Assembly: GCA_030549495.1 (NCBI GenBank)
Contig: JAUIRK010000919.1
Location: forward strand, 431,001 to 495,000
Direction of reading: 5' to 3'
Origin: Nectonema munidae
Taxonomy: Eukaryota > Nematomorpha > Nectonematoida > Nectonematidae
Length of the DNA stretch: 64,000 bases
Positions 33,874 to 45,684 of this stretch are shown here, one piece after another; position 1 is the first letter of the stretch; every line of letters begins with the position of its first letter. The notes under the pieces are model-generated. The model searched no databases and was not told the origin of the DNA. It saw nothing but the letters and a program-made list of their open reading frames with translations. The translations under genes and the position numbers were made by a program.

Positions 33874-36777
33874 TTAAGATGTACATTTATTTAAACCTAA
33901 AAGGTAATGTTTTACTCTATTTTTAAATGAGAAGTGTGAAACATCTAAATTATCATACAAAAATATGTGATTTTTGAAAAATTGATTAGTTTTTTTAAGA
34001 ATGGAAATGTTCGAACCTTTAAGTGAGTAGTCTACACTGATTGGTTGGTTGGAAAATCTTGTTTCATAATGAGATGGTTTAAAATTAATAAAGCTACCAA
34101 AAACATTATATAATTTACCAGTTAAGTTTTTAAATAGAAACATTGCAACTAAGTTGGTAAATGTCATCCACTTTCAATAAATTATTTTCATTAAAAATGG
34201 CACTGGTATGGTCCCTATACTTAAGATGAAAAACAATTCTCAATGCTTTTTTTTGTATAATTTCAATGCGCTTTTTTCCATATGGATACCAATTAAAAAT
34301 GCTATAGTTCAAGTATGATAAGAAAAGTTGCTTATATATTGTCAGTCTTGTTTTTAAAGGGAAAATATTTTTGGTACGGTACAAAATGCCATTTATTCTA
34401 TTCAAATTTAATGCTATTTTTTCAACATGATGATTAAATTTGAGTTTTTTATCAATAATTAAACCTAGTATTTCAAATTTATCAACTACTTCTATACCAG
34501 TTTGAAATAGAAAGCTTTTGTCTATTTTTGATTTATTCGAAATTAACATACATTTAGTTTTGCCTTTGTTTATTCGAAGATTGTTGATGTCGCACCATTC
34601 ATAAAGTGAATTGAGTTCTGAATTTAGCTTATTTGAGTCAATGTTATTGCCTTCTTTTATTTTGGATAATGGTAAATAAGCACAAATATCATCAGCAAAG
34701 AGTAAATAGTTTAGAGTCTCTGAGATGTAAAATATGTTGTTAATTGCAATGTTGAAAAGAAGAGGTGAAAGGATAGATCCCTGAGGAACACCGGCTCTGA
34801 CAGGTAAGATGTTAGAAAATGTATCATTTAATTTAACTTTTTGTGATCTGTTATTTAAGTAAGAAGAAAAGAAAAGTAAGGTATTCTTCCCAATCTTGCA
34901 CCTAAAGAGATTTTCAATCAGAGTAGAATGGCTCAATCTATCAAAAGCTTTCGAAAGATCGAAGAAGAAAAGAAGTGCATCATCTTTCTTTTCAATGATT
35001 TCAACTACTTTTCCTATCAAATACGCGTGATATGCCTCAGTTGAATAGCTTTCTCTAAACCCAAATTGAAATGTATTAATATAATTATTTGAATTTATGT
35101 AAATATTTAACTGTTTATGAATAAACTTTTCAAATATTTTGGAAAATATTGGTATTATTGAGATGGGTCTAAAGTTTTCGATCGCAGATTTGTCACCTTT
35201 TTTATGAACAGGTATAACTTTATGTAATTTCAGTACATCAGGAAATCTATTATTATTTAAAGCTAGATTGATGGAGTAAGATAAAGGATAACATAGAATT
35301 TGTTTTATATATTTCACATGTTTCATTGAAATTTCATAAATGTCTTCCGTATTATTTACATCAAGTTCATCAATAATAGTCAATATCTGGTCTGGTGTGC
35401 TTAAACTCAACTCAAATGATTCACCAGTGAATTTTTTTGAAAGAATATCAAACTTTAATATAGGGTTTACGACTATATTCGTGAAATGTTCGTTAAACAT
35501 ATCAGCTGCAGTTGTGTCATCAACTAAATTTGATCCATATTTAACATGTATTTTTGTTTTGTCCTTACATTTTATGAACCCATTTATTTCATTCCATATT
35601 TTTTTCATCGAATTGCATTGAGAAAAGTTATGGGCTATATAAGTTTCTTTAGATTTCCGTATTGTGTATTTTATGGTATTTCTAATTTTTATATATTGTG
35701 ATCTAACTGAGAATGAACTTTTTTTTTCAATTTTTGGTAAAGCTTATCACGAAGTTTGATAAGTTTTAATATTTCAAGGGTAATCCAAGGTTTAATATTG
35801 TGTTTGTACTTATTATATATCATATTCCTTGTTGACATCATAATTAGGGAATTGAGATTATTCGTTAAATGATTAAATAAACTATCAGGATTTTGGTTAT
35901 CTAACTCTGAACTACAATACCAATTACTATGCGCAGCCAAAGTTTGAAAGGTTCTAACGTTCAGTTTTTTGTATATATGTTCTGCTCTGAAATTTTTCAA
36001 TTTCAAATCCAATGATAATAAAATTGGGATATGATCCGAGAAGTAAGTCATGCAGTTCAAAGCTGTATAATTAACAAAGTTGTTACTAATGAAGAAGTTA
36101 TCAATAATAGTATTTGATTGTAAACGAGTAGGTTTGGTAATTGTTGGTATAAAGTAATGAGTGATAATCAAATTGAAAAATCTACTAGCAAAGTGTTTTG
36201 ACATGTTGAGTAAGTCAAAGTTGAAATCTCCACAAAATAAATTTACACAGTTTTTATCAATTTTTGACAGCAAATTTTCAAAAAAGGTCAAAAAGATATC
36301 AATTTTTTCTTTCGATGCTGAAGGTAATCTGTATATATTGTGTATAATGAGTTTTTTAGTTGTAGTATGGACTATTAATGACTGATATTCAAATGACGCA
36401 ATGGAAAATTCAGTTTCACCAAGTTCCACGTATAAGTTTATATTAGCAAAAAACATCAATCCTCCATGTGAGGAAGCCCTCTTCGGGATATTGAACGTAG
36501 TATAATTTTTTAAATCAAATTTTTTGTTTTCCTCGCAACACCATGTTTCTTGGAGACATATTATACTAAGAGGATTATTCAAAAGTGAATCTAGCCTTTC
36601 AACAAAAATTTCAAACTCATCAAATTTGCTACAAAGAGATTGGATGTTTAAACTTAAAAAATTATTTTCATAAGTATTTGGATGGATATGGTCTAAATAA
36701 AAGTTTTCTGAGTTCTTTATAGAACTCGTGTTAGAAATGTCATTATGAAAAATAAAATTATTACAATTATTATTCAT
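33874..36777 (-). pseudogene. CR1-like LINE ORF2 (endonuclease + reverse transcriptase), two frame changes
   Basis: ORF2 protein nicks target DNA and copies the element's RNA. Endonuclease (36777-35689): LSLNIQSLCSKFDEFEIFVE, CLQETWCC, CGDFNFDLL and SDHIPILLSLDL. Reverse transcriptase (35608-34130): RPISIIPIFSKIFEKF, FFFDLSKAFDRLSH, AGVPQGSILSPLLFNIAINN and the catalytic LLFADDICAY. A C-terminal tail continues to 33874 in another frame (VAMFLFKNLTGKL, HYETR). The first frame change is near a nine-T run at 35719-35727 and the second near 34150; both could be homopolymer or real decay. No stop codon lies inside the catalytic cores. Confidence 0.88.
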
Positions 36778-37846
36778 AGGCAGTTATACTTTTAACATAA
36801 TCTATCTCTCTCAGTACATATGGGCAAGTGAAACTCATAGCAGAATGATTCGTCGTTTTCTCATTATATTTTTGGCAGGTATGGCATTTGTGTTCAGATA
36901 ATTCATTTTTCAAAGGGCAAGTAAACGATTCATGTGAGGAAGAACAATATCTACATATGGCTGAGTTAAGACAATTCGATGTGGTATGACCAAACATCAA
37001 ACATTTTCCACACTGTAAATGGGAGAAAAAAGGTTTGGCTCTTTTGACTTCAAGCATAAAATAAAAGGAAAGATTATTTTTCTTTATAAATGACATTATT
37101 TCAGGAGACATTTTTAATACTACAATTTTACTGTCATTTGATATGCTTTTCGTGAATAAAAGATTTAGCGTTTTTCCATTTTCAACCATTGTATTAATTT
37201 CTTCGTTTTTTTCAAGTATAAGGTCAGTTATTGACTTGTCAGATATATTTTTCGATACAATAAAGGAAATTTTTGGTAATAAAGTCTTAATTTTTTTTAT
37301 CTTTATATCTTCATTTTTGCAGAGTAGTTTCTCTGCTTTTTCTAAGCTATGTTTATCGGGAAAGCTTAATCTTAATTTATTTTTTGTAGATTTGTTGGAT
37401 ATTATTTTAACATTGTTGAGAATTGCTGCTGACTTTTGCTTAACTTCTTCAACATTCAAATTACTTGAGCTAAGATATATTACTTTATCTTTTTTAGGTA
37501 CTTCTTTACTAGCAATTTGAGAGTATGTGGGTTTATTTAGAGGTTTGTACTGTATGTTGAAACTTTCTTTTAAACAACAAATAGCTTTGTTTTGTTCACT
37601 TATTTGATTTGTAAGTGATTTTATCATTTCGTATAATTTATGTATATTAGGTTGGTCTTCTGTACAACATTTGATACAGTGCCATCTTAGATCTTTAGAA
37701 CTATTTTTATCTAAAGATTTCAATAGAGATTGATCAAAACTTTGACATTTATAACATACCCAGCACATGCATGAATCACATTTAATTTGTTGATTCGAAA
37801 AATTACTACAATTCTCACATTTCCATTCAGTGTTATTAGTTGCCAT
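36770..37846 (-). CDS. CR1-like LINE ORF1 protein (PHD finger + zinc knuckles)
   Basis: Whole 358-residue ORF1 protein, presumed to bind the element's RNA. Residues 1-60 hold a PHD-like finger (WKCENCSNFSNQQIKCDSCM, CWVCYKCQ, WHCIKCC). The centre resembles an RRM-like fold. The C-terminal third has Cys-rich knuckles (HLQCGKCLMFGHTTSNC, AICRYCSSSHESFTCPLK, HKCHTCQKYNEKT). The ATG at 37846 is chosen over an upstream in-frame start because MATNNTEWKCENC begins the finger. The stop overlaps the ORF2 start. The PHD call is by Cys/His spacing only; a RING- or LIM-like finger cannot be excluded. Confidence 0.82.
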   Translation of the reverse strand: MATNNTEWKCENCSNFSNQQIKCDSCMCWVCYKCQSFDQSLLKSLDKNSSKDLRWHCIKCCTEDQPNIHKLYEMIKSLTNQISEQNKAICCLKESFNIQYKPLNKPTYSQIASKEVPKKDKVIYLSSSNLNVEEVKQKSAAILNNVKIISNKSTKNKLRLSFPDKHSLEKAEKLLCKNEDIKIKKIKTLLPKISFIVSKNISDKSITDLILEKNEEINTMVENGKTLNLLFTKSISNDSKIVVLKMSPEIMSFIKKNNLSFYFMLEVKRAKPFFSHLQCGKCLMFGHTTSNCLNSAICRYCSSSHESFTCPLKNELSEHKCHTCQKYNEKTTNHSAMSFTCPYVLREIDYVKSITAYE

Positions 37847-38799
37847 AATAAGCAATAATACAGTAAAATATTATTAATAAATATTATTAAAATGAAAAAC
37901 AATTTAAAATTAATACACAACGTTTAAATACTTTTAAAATAAAGAAGTGAATATAAAATTCTTTACAAGTTTCAAACAAGCTTCGCCATTTTTAAGTCAA
38001 TACTGTTCAGGGTGTTTCAACTCGTAAAAAATAAAAAAAAAATATTTGAAGGAATCCTAAATAGGTAGCATCAGCATGGGCAAGTAGGTTAGAGACAAAG
38101 TTAAGGTTCCAGATGATCCCTGGTTCTAATCTAATCTCTGATAACTATTTTATAGATTGCCATCAATGATACATTAGGAAATTGTGACTAAAAAAACATA
38201 CAGAATATGTTTAATTTTTTTTCTAAATGAAGACAAAATCATTCATTATTAAAATGATGTACATTATAAACACATGGAAAAAGAAGTATACGTGCAAATT
38301 TTGTGTCCCAAATTTTTGAGTTATGTTTTAAATCAGTTTTGAATTGCAGATTTTTTCAGATTAAAAATTTGGGAAATGTTTATTTTTGCTGTGACTTTCT
38401 GCTCTCTATATTATTGTTTAACTTCATTATATTATTCTAATAATACAATAGAACCATTGAATCGATGTTTCTTAATATGAAGGAAAAGAAAAAAAATAGA
38501 CGTGACACAAAAATTTGATGGGAAATTTTATCTTATCTTTTAAAAGTTATCTTTGATTTAAAAAGTACCTAAACTTTTTAGTGAAGAAAGGACTTCACAG
38601 TCTATTTCAGATCATTTTTATGATGTCAATATAAAAAATAAAGAGAAGCCTAATGGTATTATAGTCTATTTTCATTTTAATATATCACTTTATTGCTCTT
38701 GGTAACACAGAGAATCCGTGCGATGTAACTTTAATTATATTTTATTGATTCAACTTAAATGCTAGCTAATTTGTGTATGATGAGAAGCTGAGTTTATCA

Positions 38800-39480
38800 T
38801 CTCTAGTCAATCCAAAAAAATTATAAAGATTTACTATATCGAAACGAGCTTTTGATAAAAATTCAGAATAGATATAAGGTATTAAAGTAAGAATTATCGC
38901 TTTAGATTTACTCATATTGATCGATAATAATTAGTTGATAGAGAATCTTTATCCAACAAATTTAAATATTTTTTCAATATATCAAACGTTGATAAAGTAT
39001 CATGATTTTTAGAGACAAGCAGAAATATCATCTGCATAAAATCCATTATTGTTTCTTACATTGAAATATTTGAAGGTTGAAAATATGTCATTGACTTGCA
39101 AAAGGCCTAAGATAGAACTTTGAGGACACCAGATATCTGATAGAACAAAATTCACATAAGTTTAAAAACAAAACTAGAGAGTGTATCAATCAAAACGGAC
39201 TGATAACTGTATTAAACGCTTTTGATAAATTAAAAAATAAAATTACATCTTTTTTACAAGGAGATCAACAATCCCATTTATTGAGCAAGAGTGCAATAAC
39301 TCACTGGAATATTTTTCAAGAAAACCAAATTGTAGATGATTTATTCTGTTCTTGATGATGATTGTGATGAAGACAAAGATGTCAACTATTTGTTAAATTT
39401 CTGCTCAAAATTATCATCAATTTTTATCCCAATTTCATATAAAATAACTAATTATTTTTACTTCCTTTGATAATGGAGTT
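38800..39480 (-). pseudogene. Old CR1-like LINE reverse transcriptase fragment
   Basis: Broken minus-strand RT: QFGFLEKYSSELLHS, ILFFNLSKAFNTVIS, and FYADDISACL in place of FADD. These line up with QFGFRESYSTEAYHA, LFFFDLSKAFDRLSH and LLFADDICAYL of the young copy at 34-36 kb. Many stops and shifts. Probably the downstream half of the element whose endonuclease lies at 42.3-43.1 kb. Confidence 0.75.
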
Positions 39481-39954
39481 TATGTTGGACCAATAATCGT
39501 TAGTTTATTCTCTATAAAATAGTAGATTTGCAATTCGAAAACCAGTTAAAGTAATATGGATGCTTTAGGTCAAGTACTTTATATTGGATCAAGTGTAGAA
39601 TCTGACTCCAAAAATTTGAAGTGAAGAATCTGACTCCAGAAAATTATCTTGATTTAGTGTTTTTTTTAATCTAATTTCAATAAAACAGGTAGAGTGATTT
39701 AATTTTAGAGTCAGTATTAACAAAATCTGATTTTAATTTTAAAGTTAGTATTATATACATTACGTGTAAATGATCATAATCAATAAAAAAAATATAAAAT
39801 AAGTATAATCTCTTTAAATCGAACAGTGAAGGGACTTGAAAATTTTGATCGTATTAGAGAGGTGGTCGGGTTATAGAATATCAAAAAAATTTATTAAAAT
39901 TTTAAGTATAATAAAAAAAATAAAATAACATCAGTTTTTCTTCAAAAAGGAAGT

Positions 39955-41337
39955 TATTTTTTTTTATAGCAAAAGAGAGTTTTTTTCTAAGCAAAATAGT
40001 CTTACATCATTATCGCTTCTTAATATTTTTTTGCGTTGGATTTAATTATTTTCTCCATACTTTCATGTTTTTCTACCTCTTTCTCCTCATCCGTTTGAAC
40101 ATAATTATCTAAACTACGATTGTAATTTAAAAGATTTGTAAAAAAACCTTTCTTCCCAGTCGGAAGGAAACTCTTCTATAACCGGTGCAACGTTAATATA
40201 ATCATAGATATTATTGATAGGTTCTTCCATGCTTGGAAGAATAAGTTCAAAACTCTTATGTAATTCCACATTTTCGTGATCGCTTACTTCATTTGAGTCA
40301 TCTTCTTCATCAAAACCACATCTTTAAAACATTTTAAAATCATTGAACTATCACATTCTTCAACGAATTTATGAAGCCATTCACTTGCATCCAAAACTGT
40401 AATTGTTTTAACAAAATTTGCATCTGTTTTTTCATCATCCATTTTATTGGAAGTTCTACGTAGGAATTTTTTTTTCTGTAGTTTCTTTTAATATGCGAAA
40501 TAATACCTTGATCTAAAGGTTGAACACGGGCGTTGTATTTGCAGGAATGAAAACTGTTTTAACCTTACCCAAATTAGGCAAATCTTTTGTATGGGCAGTA
40601 GCATTTTCTAGGAATAAGATAATTTTACGATTTTGTTTTTCCATACGTTTGTTAAATTTAACTATCCATTCTTCAAATATTTACTTGTCATCCTAGCTTT
40701 AGAATTGTATTTCCATTCTACTGATAAGCTTTCAGGATTCAAATTTCGGAATTCACCAAGCATATTAACACATAATGAACCAGTCAAGCGTTCCTTTGAT
40801 CTTTTACCTCCTTTGCAATCCTTACCTTTTACTGTAAGGGTTAAAGCCCGATAAAATAATCCAACTCATCCATGTTATAAATGTCTTATTTTTCATATTC
40901 TTTAACTATGCTTGGTATTTTACTTTTCCCTCCACAAATTTTACTCAATTTAATATTATGGCAAGTACAGAACTTGGATAGCCAACCATTAAAAGCTTTA
41001 AAGTCTTTTAAATCATAATTTTTAGCTAAGCTTTCTCTTGAACTAGTGGACCTGAAATTGGCATGTTACTTGAACGAGTTTTTTGGAACCATGACTAAAT
41101 AACTCTATCTATTATTGGTCATTATCATTTGCACATAAAATTCTTTTTCTATTAGAGTTTGTATTATTTTCATAATATTCAATATACTCATTCTTTTTTT
41201 TCAAAATATTTTGAGCTGTAGTTTTGCCGACATTAAAAATTTCAGAAAGTTGTCTTTGACTTTTGTCTTTGCTACAATTAATTAATTCAACTTTTTCTTT
41301 CAAAGATAGTTCTTTGCGTTTACTATTCATTATTTTT
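39955..41337 (-). pseudogene. Tigger/pogo transposase relic with CENP-B-type HTH
   Basis: Reads through an intact N-terminal part (MNSKRKELSLKEKVELIN, QRQLSEIFNVGKTTAQNIL), a CENP-B-like HTH, then FKAFNGWLSKFCTCHNIKL and DIYNMDELDYF (Tigger DIYNADETGLF). CKGGKRSKERLTGSLCVNML and ILFLENATAHTKDLPNL follow, where Tigger has LLLDNAPAH. The end carries ANTTPV. Several stops and shifts break it after residue 75. Family transposases are about 450-550 residues; the remains cover most of that. Confidence 0.85.
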
Positions 41338-41535
41338 AAATTTAAAATTGTAATCAACAAATTTTTATATTACATTTATAAATTATAATCTTTACACAAA
41401 GCAATAAAAATGTACTTACTGTACTTAATTTTTTAATGCAGTAAGTACTGTACAAATTACATTATACTGTACGTTATACTTTATATTACGTTATACTGTA
41501 GAAAAATTCGCGTCTATTAAATTTCGGGTGTAAGG

Positions 41536-41701
41536 GGTCGTTCACAATTGACGTTAACTAAGACTGGGAGAGGAGGGGTGTCTTAAAGTTTACATAGATC
41601 AATTGTGTTAAGTGATGATAAATCTTACAATTGACATGAGAGGGGGAAGGAAGGTTAAAACTTGTCAAAAATAGGTTTACGTTAATTGTGAACGACTACT
41701 A
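41536..41701. mobile_element. MITE with GGTCGTTCACAATT ends
   Basis: Left GGTCGTTCACAATTGACGTT and right inverse GTTAATTGTGAACGACTACT. 166 bp, no coding capacity. The end sequence resembles the MITE at 57940-58092. Confidence 0.7.
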
Positions 41702-42296
41702 ATTAACTAGGGACAAAAACACATCAATTTATATTCACAATTGAAATTTGCAAGTTTTATTGATTTTTATTTACTATATACGATCTTTTTACAAGGGCAA
41801 AAATACAATAAAAGACATTCAAATGCTTCTCATTTTACCAGAAAAAAGTTGATTAAACCAAGTAAATTTAGCAGAGCAAAACTAAAAGTAGAGCACAGAA
41901 GAGTGTTTGTGGAAATAACTTCAATTGAAAATATGCATGTGTTTGTCATACAAAAATTCAAAACCCTATATGGTCGGTGTACGGAATAGAAAGATGGTCG
42001 AATTGGAAAATATCAATTACACCAAAAACGATATAGAAAAAACCGTACTTCTAAAAATCGTTCGATTTAAAGAGGTGGTCGATATAAGAGGTTTTTTGAT
42101 TAATCAATTGAAAAACATTATCAAATTTGATATTGTTGTGAAATTTGCATAAATTTTCAAAAGCGGTTTTCCCATATCTATCTCTCCAAATCATCTCAAA
42201 TATGTATGTTTCTAACATATTTTTTCTACATCCTTTCATCTTTTTGACTATATTTTTTTCTTCCCCAATAAGATTCTATCTATTGTGTGTGAACCC

Positions 42297-42350
42297 CAGG
42301 CCTGTAGCCAGCGAGGGCAAAGCCCCACCCCCCCCCCCCCCCCCAACCTA
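42297..42350 (+). mobile_element. Fragment of a hAT-like element with poly-C tract
   Basis: CAGGCCTGTAGCCAGCGAGG followed by AAAGCCCC and a 15-plus run of C. The start resembles hAT ends. It lies between the Tigger element and the old CR1 endonuclease. Confidence 0.45.
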
Positions 42351-43560
42351 ATATATTTCGATATTTTTCATAGACCTATTTATACGATTGCTTATTGTCT
42401 TAGACAAAAAGGAGAAGAAAGTTTCTGCGTTAGAGTTGACATTTGAGCTATTTATCCGGTCAGTGCTAATGGCAAAAGAAAAAGGAAACGTTTTCCGTGC
42501 TGAATGTGAACGATTTAAATTACTTGACAAAATAATAGGAAAATGGTCGGTAAAATGATGGTTACAATTCATTATCTAGAAGTGTTTTAGAAGCAGATCT
42601 TTTCGGACAGTTGTAGCTGGTTTCATAAAATTATAAGAGATCACTTTGTAAAACTTTTCAATTGGGGGAGAAATTAGCGGATATCAAAATTAAAGTCACC
42701 ACACGATATGCACACACTTATTATTAATTTCTGGAAGAAGACTACCAAATAATCCAAGAAAGCTTGGCAATTTGTCTGAATATGTGTTGGCCTTGCATGG
42801 ATATTATGAATAACAATATCTTTTCCACCATATAGAAAATATTGACAAGAGTTACAAACAACACTACTCTTAAATATGGAGAATTTATAATAATTAGCAT
42901 CAACATAAAAACCTAACATTCCTCGTGTAGATACTTTACTTGGAAGAAAGATTAAATTATAACCTGGAAGAGGAAAGCTGAAAAATTCATTAGTGCACCA
43001 AGTTTCTCGAAGGCATACAACCATGGTATACCCAGGGCCGTATTTACAAATGATAATACTTTTCTCCATTACAATTAAAGTTTGTGATGCCTACTCGAGT
43101 TCTTCCCTAACACAGGGACAAGAGTAATAATCCATAGCACAGTGTGAAAAATTAGTTTTTGACTTTTGCAATTATAACATTTATAGTTGTATCATTCTTC
43201 AGGGAGCAGCTTTGTGATTAATGATTTTTAGAATAATATTTACAAACGACATCTTTGAGGCATTTAGAAGTAGTGAGACGAAATAAGAGATATTCACCAC
43301 ACTGTAAGTGAGAGAAAAAAGATTGCCTAACAAAATTTCATAATTTAGGAGAGACTTTAATAACTGCTTCTTTTCGTCATCCTTTATATCTTTTGAGAAA
43401 AGAAATACTAAACTTCATCCTCTGTAACTAATTTTTGAATTTCTTCATTTTTTTCCAAAATTTTATCAAAAATATAGATTAATCTATTTCTTTTTGCAAG
43501 TTTCAAATAAAAAAGAGTGAGAAATGTGCTGAAAGAGAAAAAATGGTATTAAAGAAATGG
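42348..43560 (-). pseudogene. Old CR1-like LINE ORF1 end and endonuclease fragment
   Basis: Minus strand: CLRETWCTN, HNIHARPTHIQ, SCGDFNFDI, then HFTDHFPIILSSNLNRSH, all motifs of a LINE endonuclease and matching the young copy. Upstream, to about 43560, are remains of a Cys-rich ORF1 tail. Interrupted by several stops and shifts. Confidence 0.75.
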
Positions 43561-44060
43561 AAAAACGAACTTCAAAATAGACAAGGAAATCTATGGAGTA
43601 AAAAAGAGGGAAGCTAAAAGGAGTATTGCAGTTTAAAGGGACGTAGCAACTCTATGAAGACAAGAAAAAAAGAAGTAGAGAATCGAATATACAGAATTTC
43701 AATGTGTTCATTGTTGGTTGACGAATTATCAAAGAATCTAAGAACTGATGATCTTTGGGACTTCTATTTGCAGATGATTTAGCGATATTGGCAGACAACG
43801 ATAAACAGGCCCAAGAAACATTTTAGCAAGAAAATTTAGAGATATCCAGGCTGAAGATGAATACTAGAAAGACGGAAATTATGGTTTGTAGTAATAAATT
43901 TGGCCAGCAGTTAACTATTAAAGATAGACATGGTAAAAAGCTGAAGCAAGCAAAAGGTTGGATGTATTTTGGACCATAAATTATTGTCGATAGGGGAAGT
44001 TTTGAAAAAGAAATTAAAGCGAGAGTGAATGCTCTACTTCTGACAATTCCTTAAGTAAAA
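43520..44060 (+). pseudogene. RTE-like LINE fragment with FADD motif
   Basis: Plus strand: GVKKREAKRSIAV and ENRIYRI (the linker before RT), then GLLFADDLAILADNDKQAQE, LKMNTRKTEIMVCSNKFG, IKDRHGKKLKQAKGWMYFG and FEKEIKARVNALL. Order and spacing fit an RTE-like RT whose middle has been lost between about 43715 and 43740. A different subfamily from the 7.7 kb relic, since it lacks the Cys/His finger. Confidence 0.75.
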
Positions 44061-44924
44061 TATTGCAATTCATACACAGCTTCTTTTGAGGTAACAAAAA
44101 TTATGCTTTAACAAAAAAATGATTTTTCTAACAATTTTGGAAACAGCTCCTCAAAGTACTTGAAACAAAAATAAATCGCCTAATAAGACAAAGACTAACC
44201 ATCTTCATGATGAGTCTTTGATGTTCTCTAGATTTCGATGATACGAACACCCTATACGCATTACTTGGTAGGTCTCTCCAAGCAAAGGCATCTTCTCATT
44301 CATTTTTAGAATTCAGTGCTGCCTACCCAGTTAAGAAATAAAACCCGATGACTTTTCAATATCTGTTTGTCAAAATTGCTTGACCTAAGTTCTTCGATAA
44401 CTACTGAAATTTCAATCAACTTTTTGATATAGCAAAACGTTTTTAAATTTATATATTTAAAACAATGTATGAAAGTAAATGAGCAAAAGAGCTATGAATA
44501 ATACCAAGTATAGAAGTACTTACAGCTCTTTAAAAACGCCTCGATGATTATTTTACAGCTTCTAATAAACTATTTGGCTAATGTACATACAGCATTAAAT
44601 AGAAATAAAACATATTTTGAAGATCACTGTATTTTTTGCATCCTTGGACATAATTCAATGCTTTGTATGGAACTAGGAAGAGCTAGCGTGCTAAACAAAG
44701 AACCTAGAATGTTTTATCAGTCAAAGAGCAAAAAATGAGGAAACCGAGTAATATCCATGCTATATATAGAGCATACCAATAAAGAGAGGGCTAAATAAAG
44801 GAAATATCGATAATAACTATCCACTTAGATAGACATTTAACATTCAACTGACCATTGCCACGAATTTCTCCACATTATGCCTTATAAATAAGGATTTTTT
44901 AAGGTTTTACTCATATAAATATTT

Positions 44925-45152
44925 GATAAAGAAATAAAATTTTGAAATTTATTGATGTAATTTAAGTGATAAAGATTTCCTGACAAGTTTTGTTAAAAGG
45001 CTGCCTTCTTTATATTGAGTGGACGTAACGTTGTCTCTAACTCATATACCTTTTTTCTTCTGAAGAAGGCAGTCTTTTGCTGAAACGGGTTAGGAAATCT
45101 TTATCTCTTAAAAATACCTCCATAAATTTTGCAAATTTTATTTGTTTATCAA
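44925..45152. repeat. Inverted repeat, ~90-bp arms, with hammerhead-like motif
   Basis: Left arm about 44925-45011 and right arm about 45062-45152 are inverted copies sharing GATAAAGATTTCCT and CTGCCTTCTT. The right arm contains CTGAAGA ... GAAACGGG (45060-45089). Confidence 0.75.
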
Positions 45153-45684
45153 TATCTCCAAATTCTTTGATTTTTCTATGATCCTTCAAATAATGTTCCA
45201 TTTTTCAAATTGCTTGATTTTCAGATTTGGTTGGAACCCAATATTTGTTTGTTTCTTCTGATGAATGAAGTTAGGGTTTCTATGGAGATTTTGAAGCAAG
45301 AAAATTTTCCAATAATGTAGAACAGGCACTATAAATGAAGGAATATTAGGATAAAATATATATAGGATAAAGCACCTTTTTTGTTTGGTCAAATGAAAAA
45401 GAATAAACGCATAAAATCTTTATCAATAAGAACAGCAATCCGTGCTATGATTTGAGGGCACAAGCCAGACTTGGATATCAAAAGGTAAGGCTTTTTTCTT
45501 CTCTAATCATCATTCAAGTTTCCGCGCCATTAATAAAGGATGACATGGGGAGATTGAAGTTAAACTTCATCGCCTATTGGCATTCGAAAGCAAGCATGAT
45601 TAGCTTCCTTTTCACAAAAGTTCTTTTTAGCTCTTTTTGACTCATGATAAACGAGACAAATACAGTCAGTAAACAATTTGAAAC

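Larger units (their letters stand above)
33870..37860 (-). mobile_element. CR1-like non-LTR retrotransposon (LINE), nearly whole
   Basis: A 4 kb LINE with ORF1 (PHD finger and CCHC-type knuckles) and ORF2 (endonuclease plus reverse transcriptase). ORF1 stop and ORF2 start overlap in TATGAATAA at about 36777-36769, as in coupled stop-and-restart translation. ORF2 is interrupted by only two frame changes. PHD-bearing ORF1 proteins are known in CR1-like elements. It is much less decayed than the other LINEs here, so it is probably the youngest copy in the window. The true 5' end and 3' tail repeat were not fixed. Confidence 0.9.
39810..42100 (-). mobile_element. Pogo/Tigger-like DNA transposon
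   Basis: Contains a broken Tigger transposase (41337-39955) flanked by related motifs AGAGGTGGTCG at 39858-39868 and 42073-42083. These are in the same orientation rather than inverted, so the outer bounds are approximate. It lies between two parts of an older CR1-like LINE on the same strand, as though inserted into it. Confidence 0.6.

Noticed and set aside
35340-35621. Plus-strand 93-codon ORF
   Set aside because: Shadow of the LINE reverse transcriptase on the other strand.
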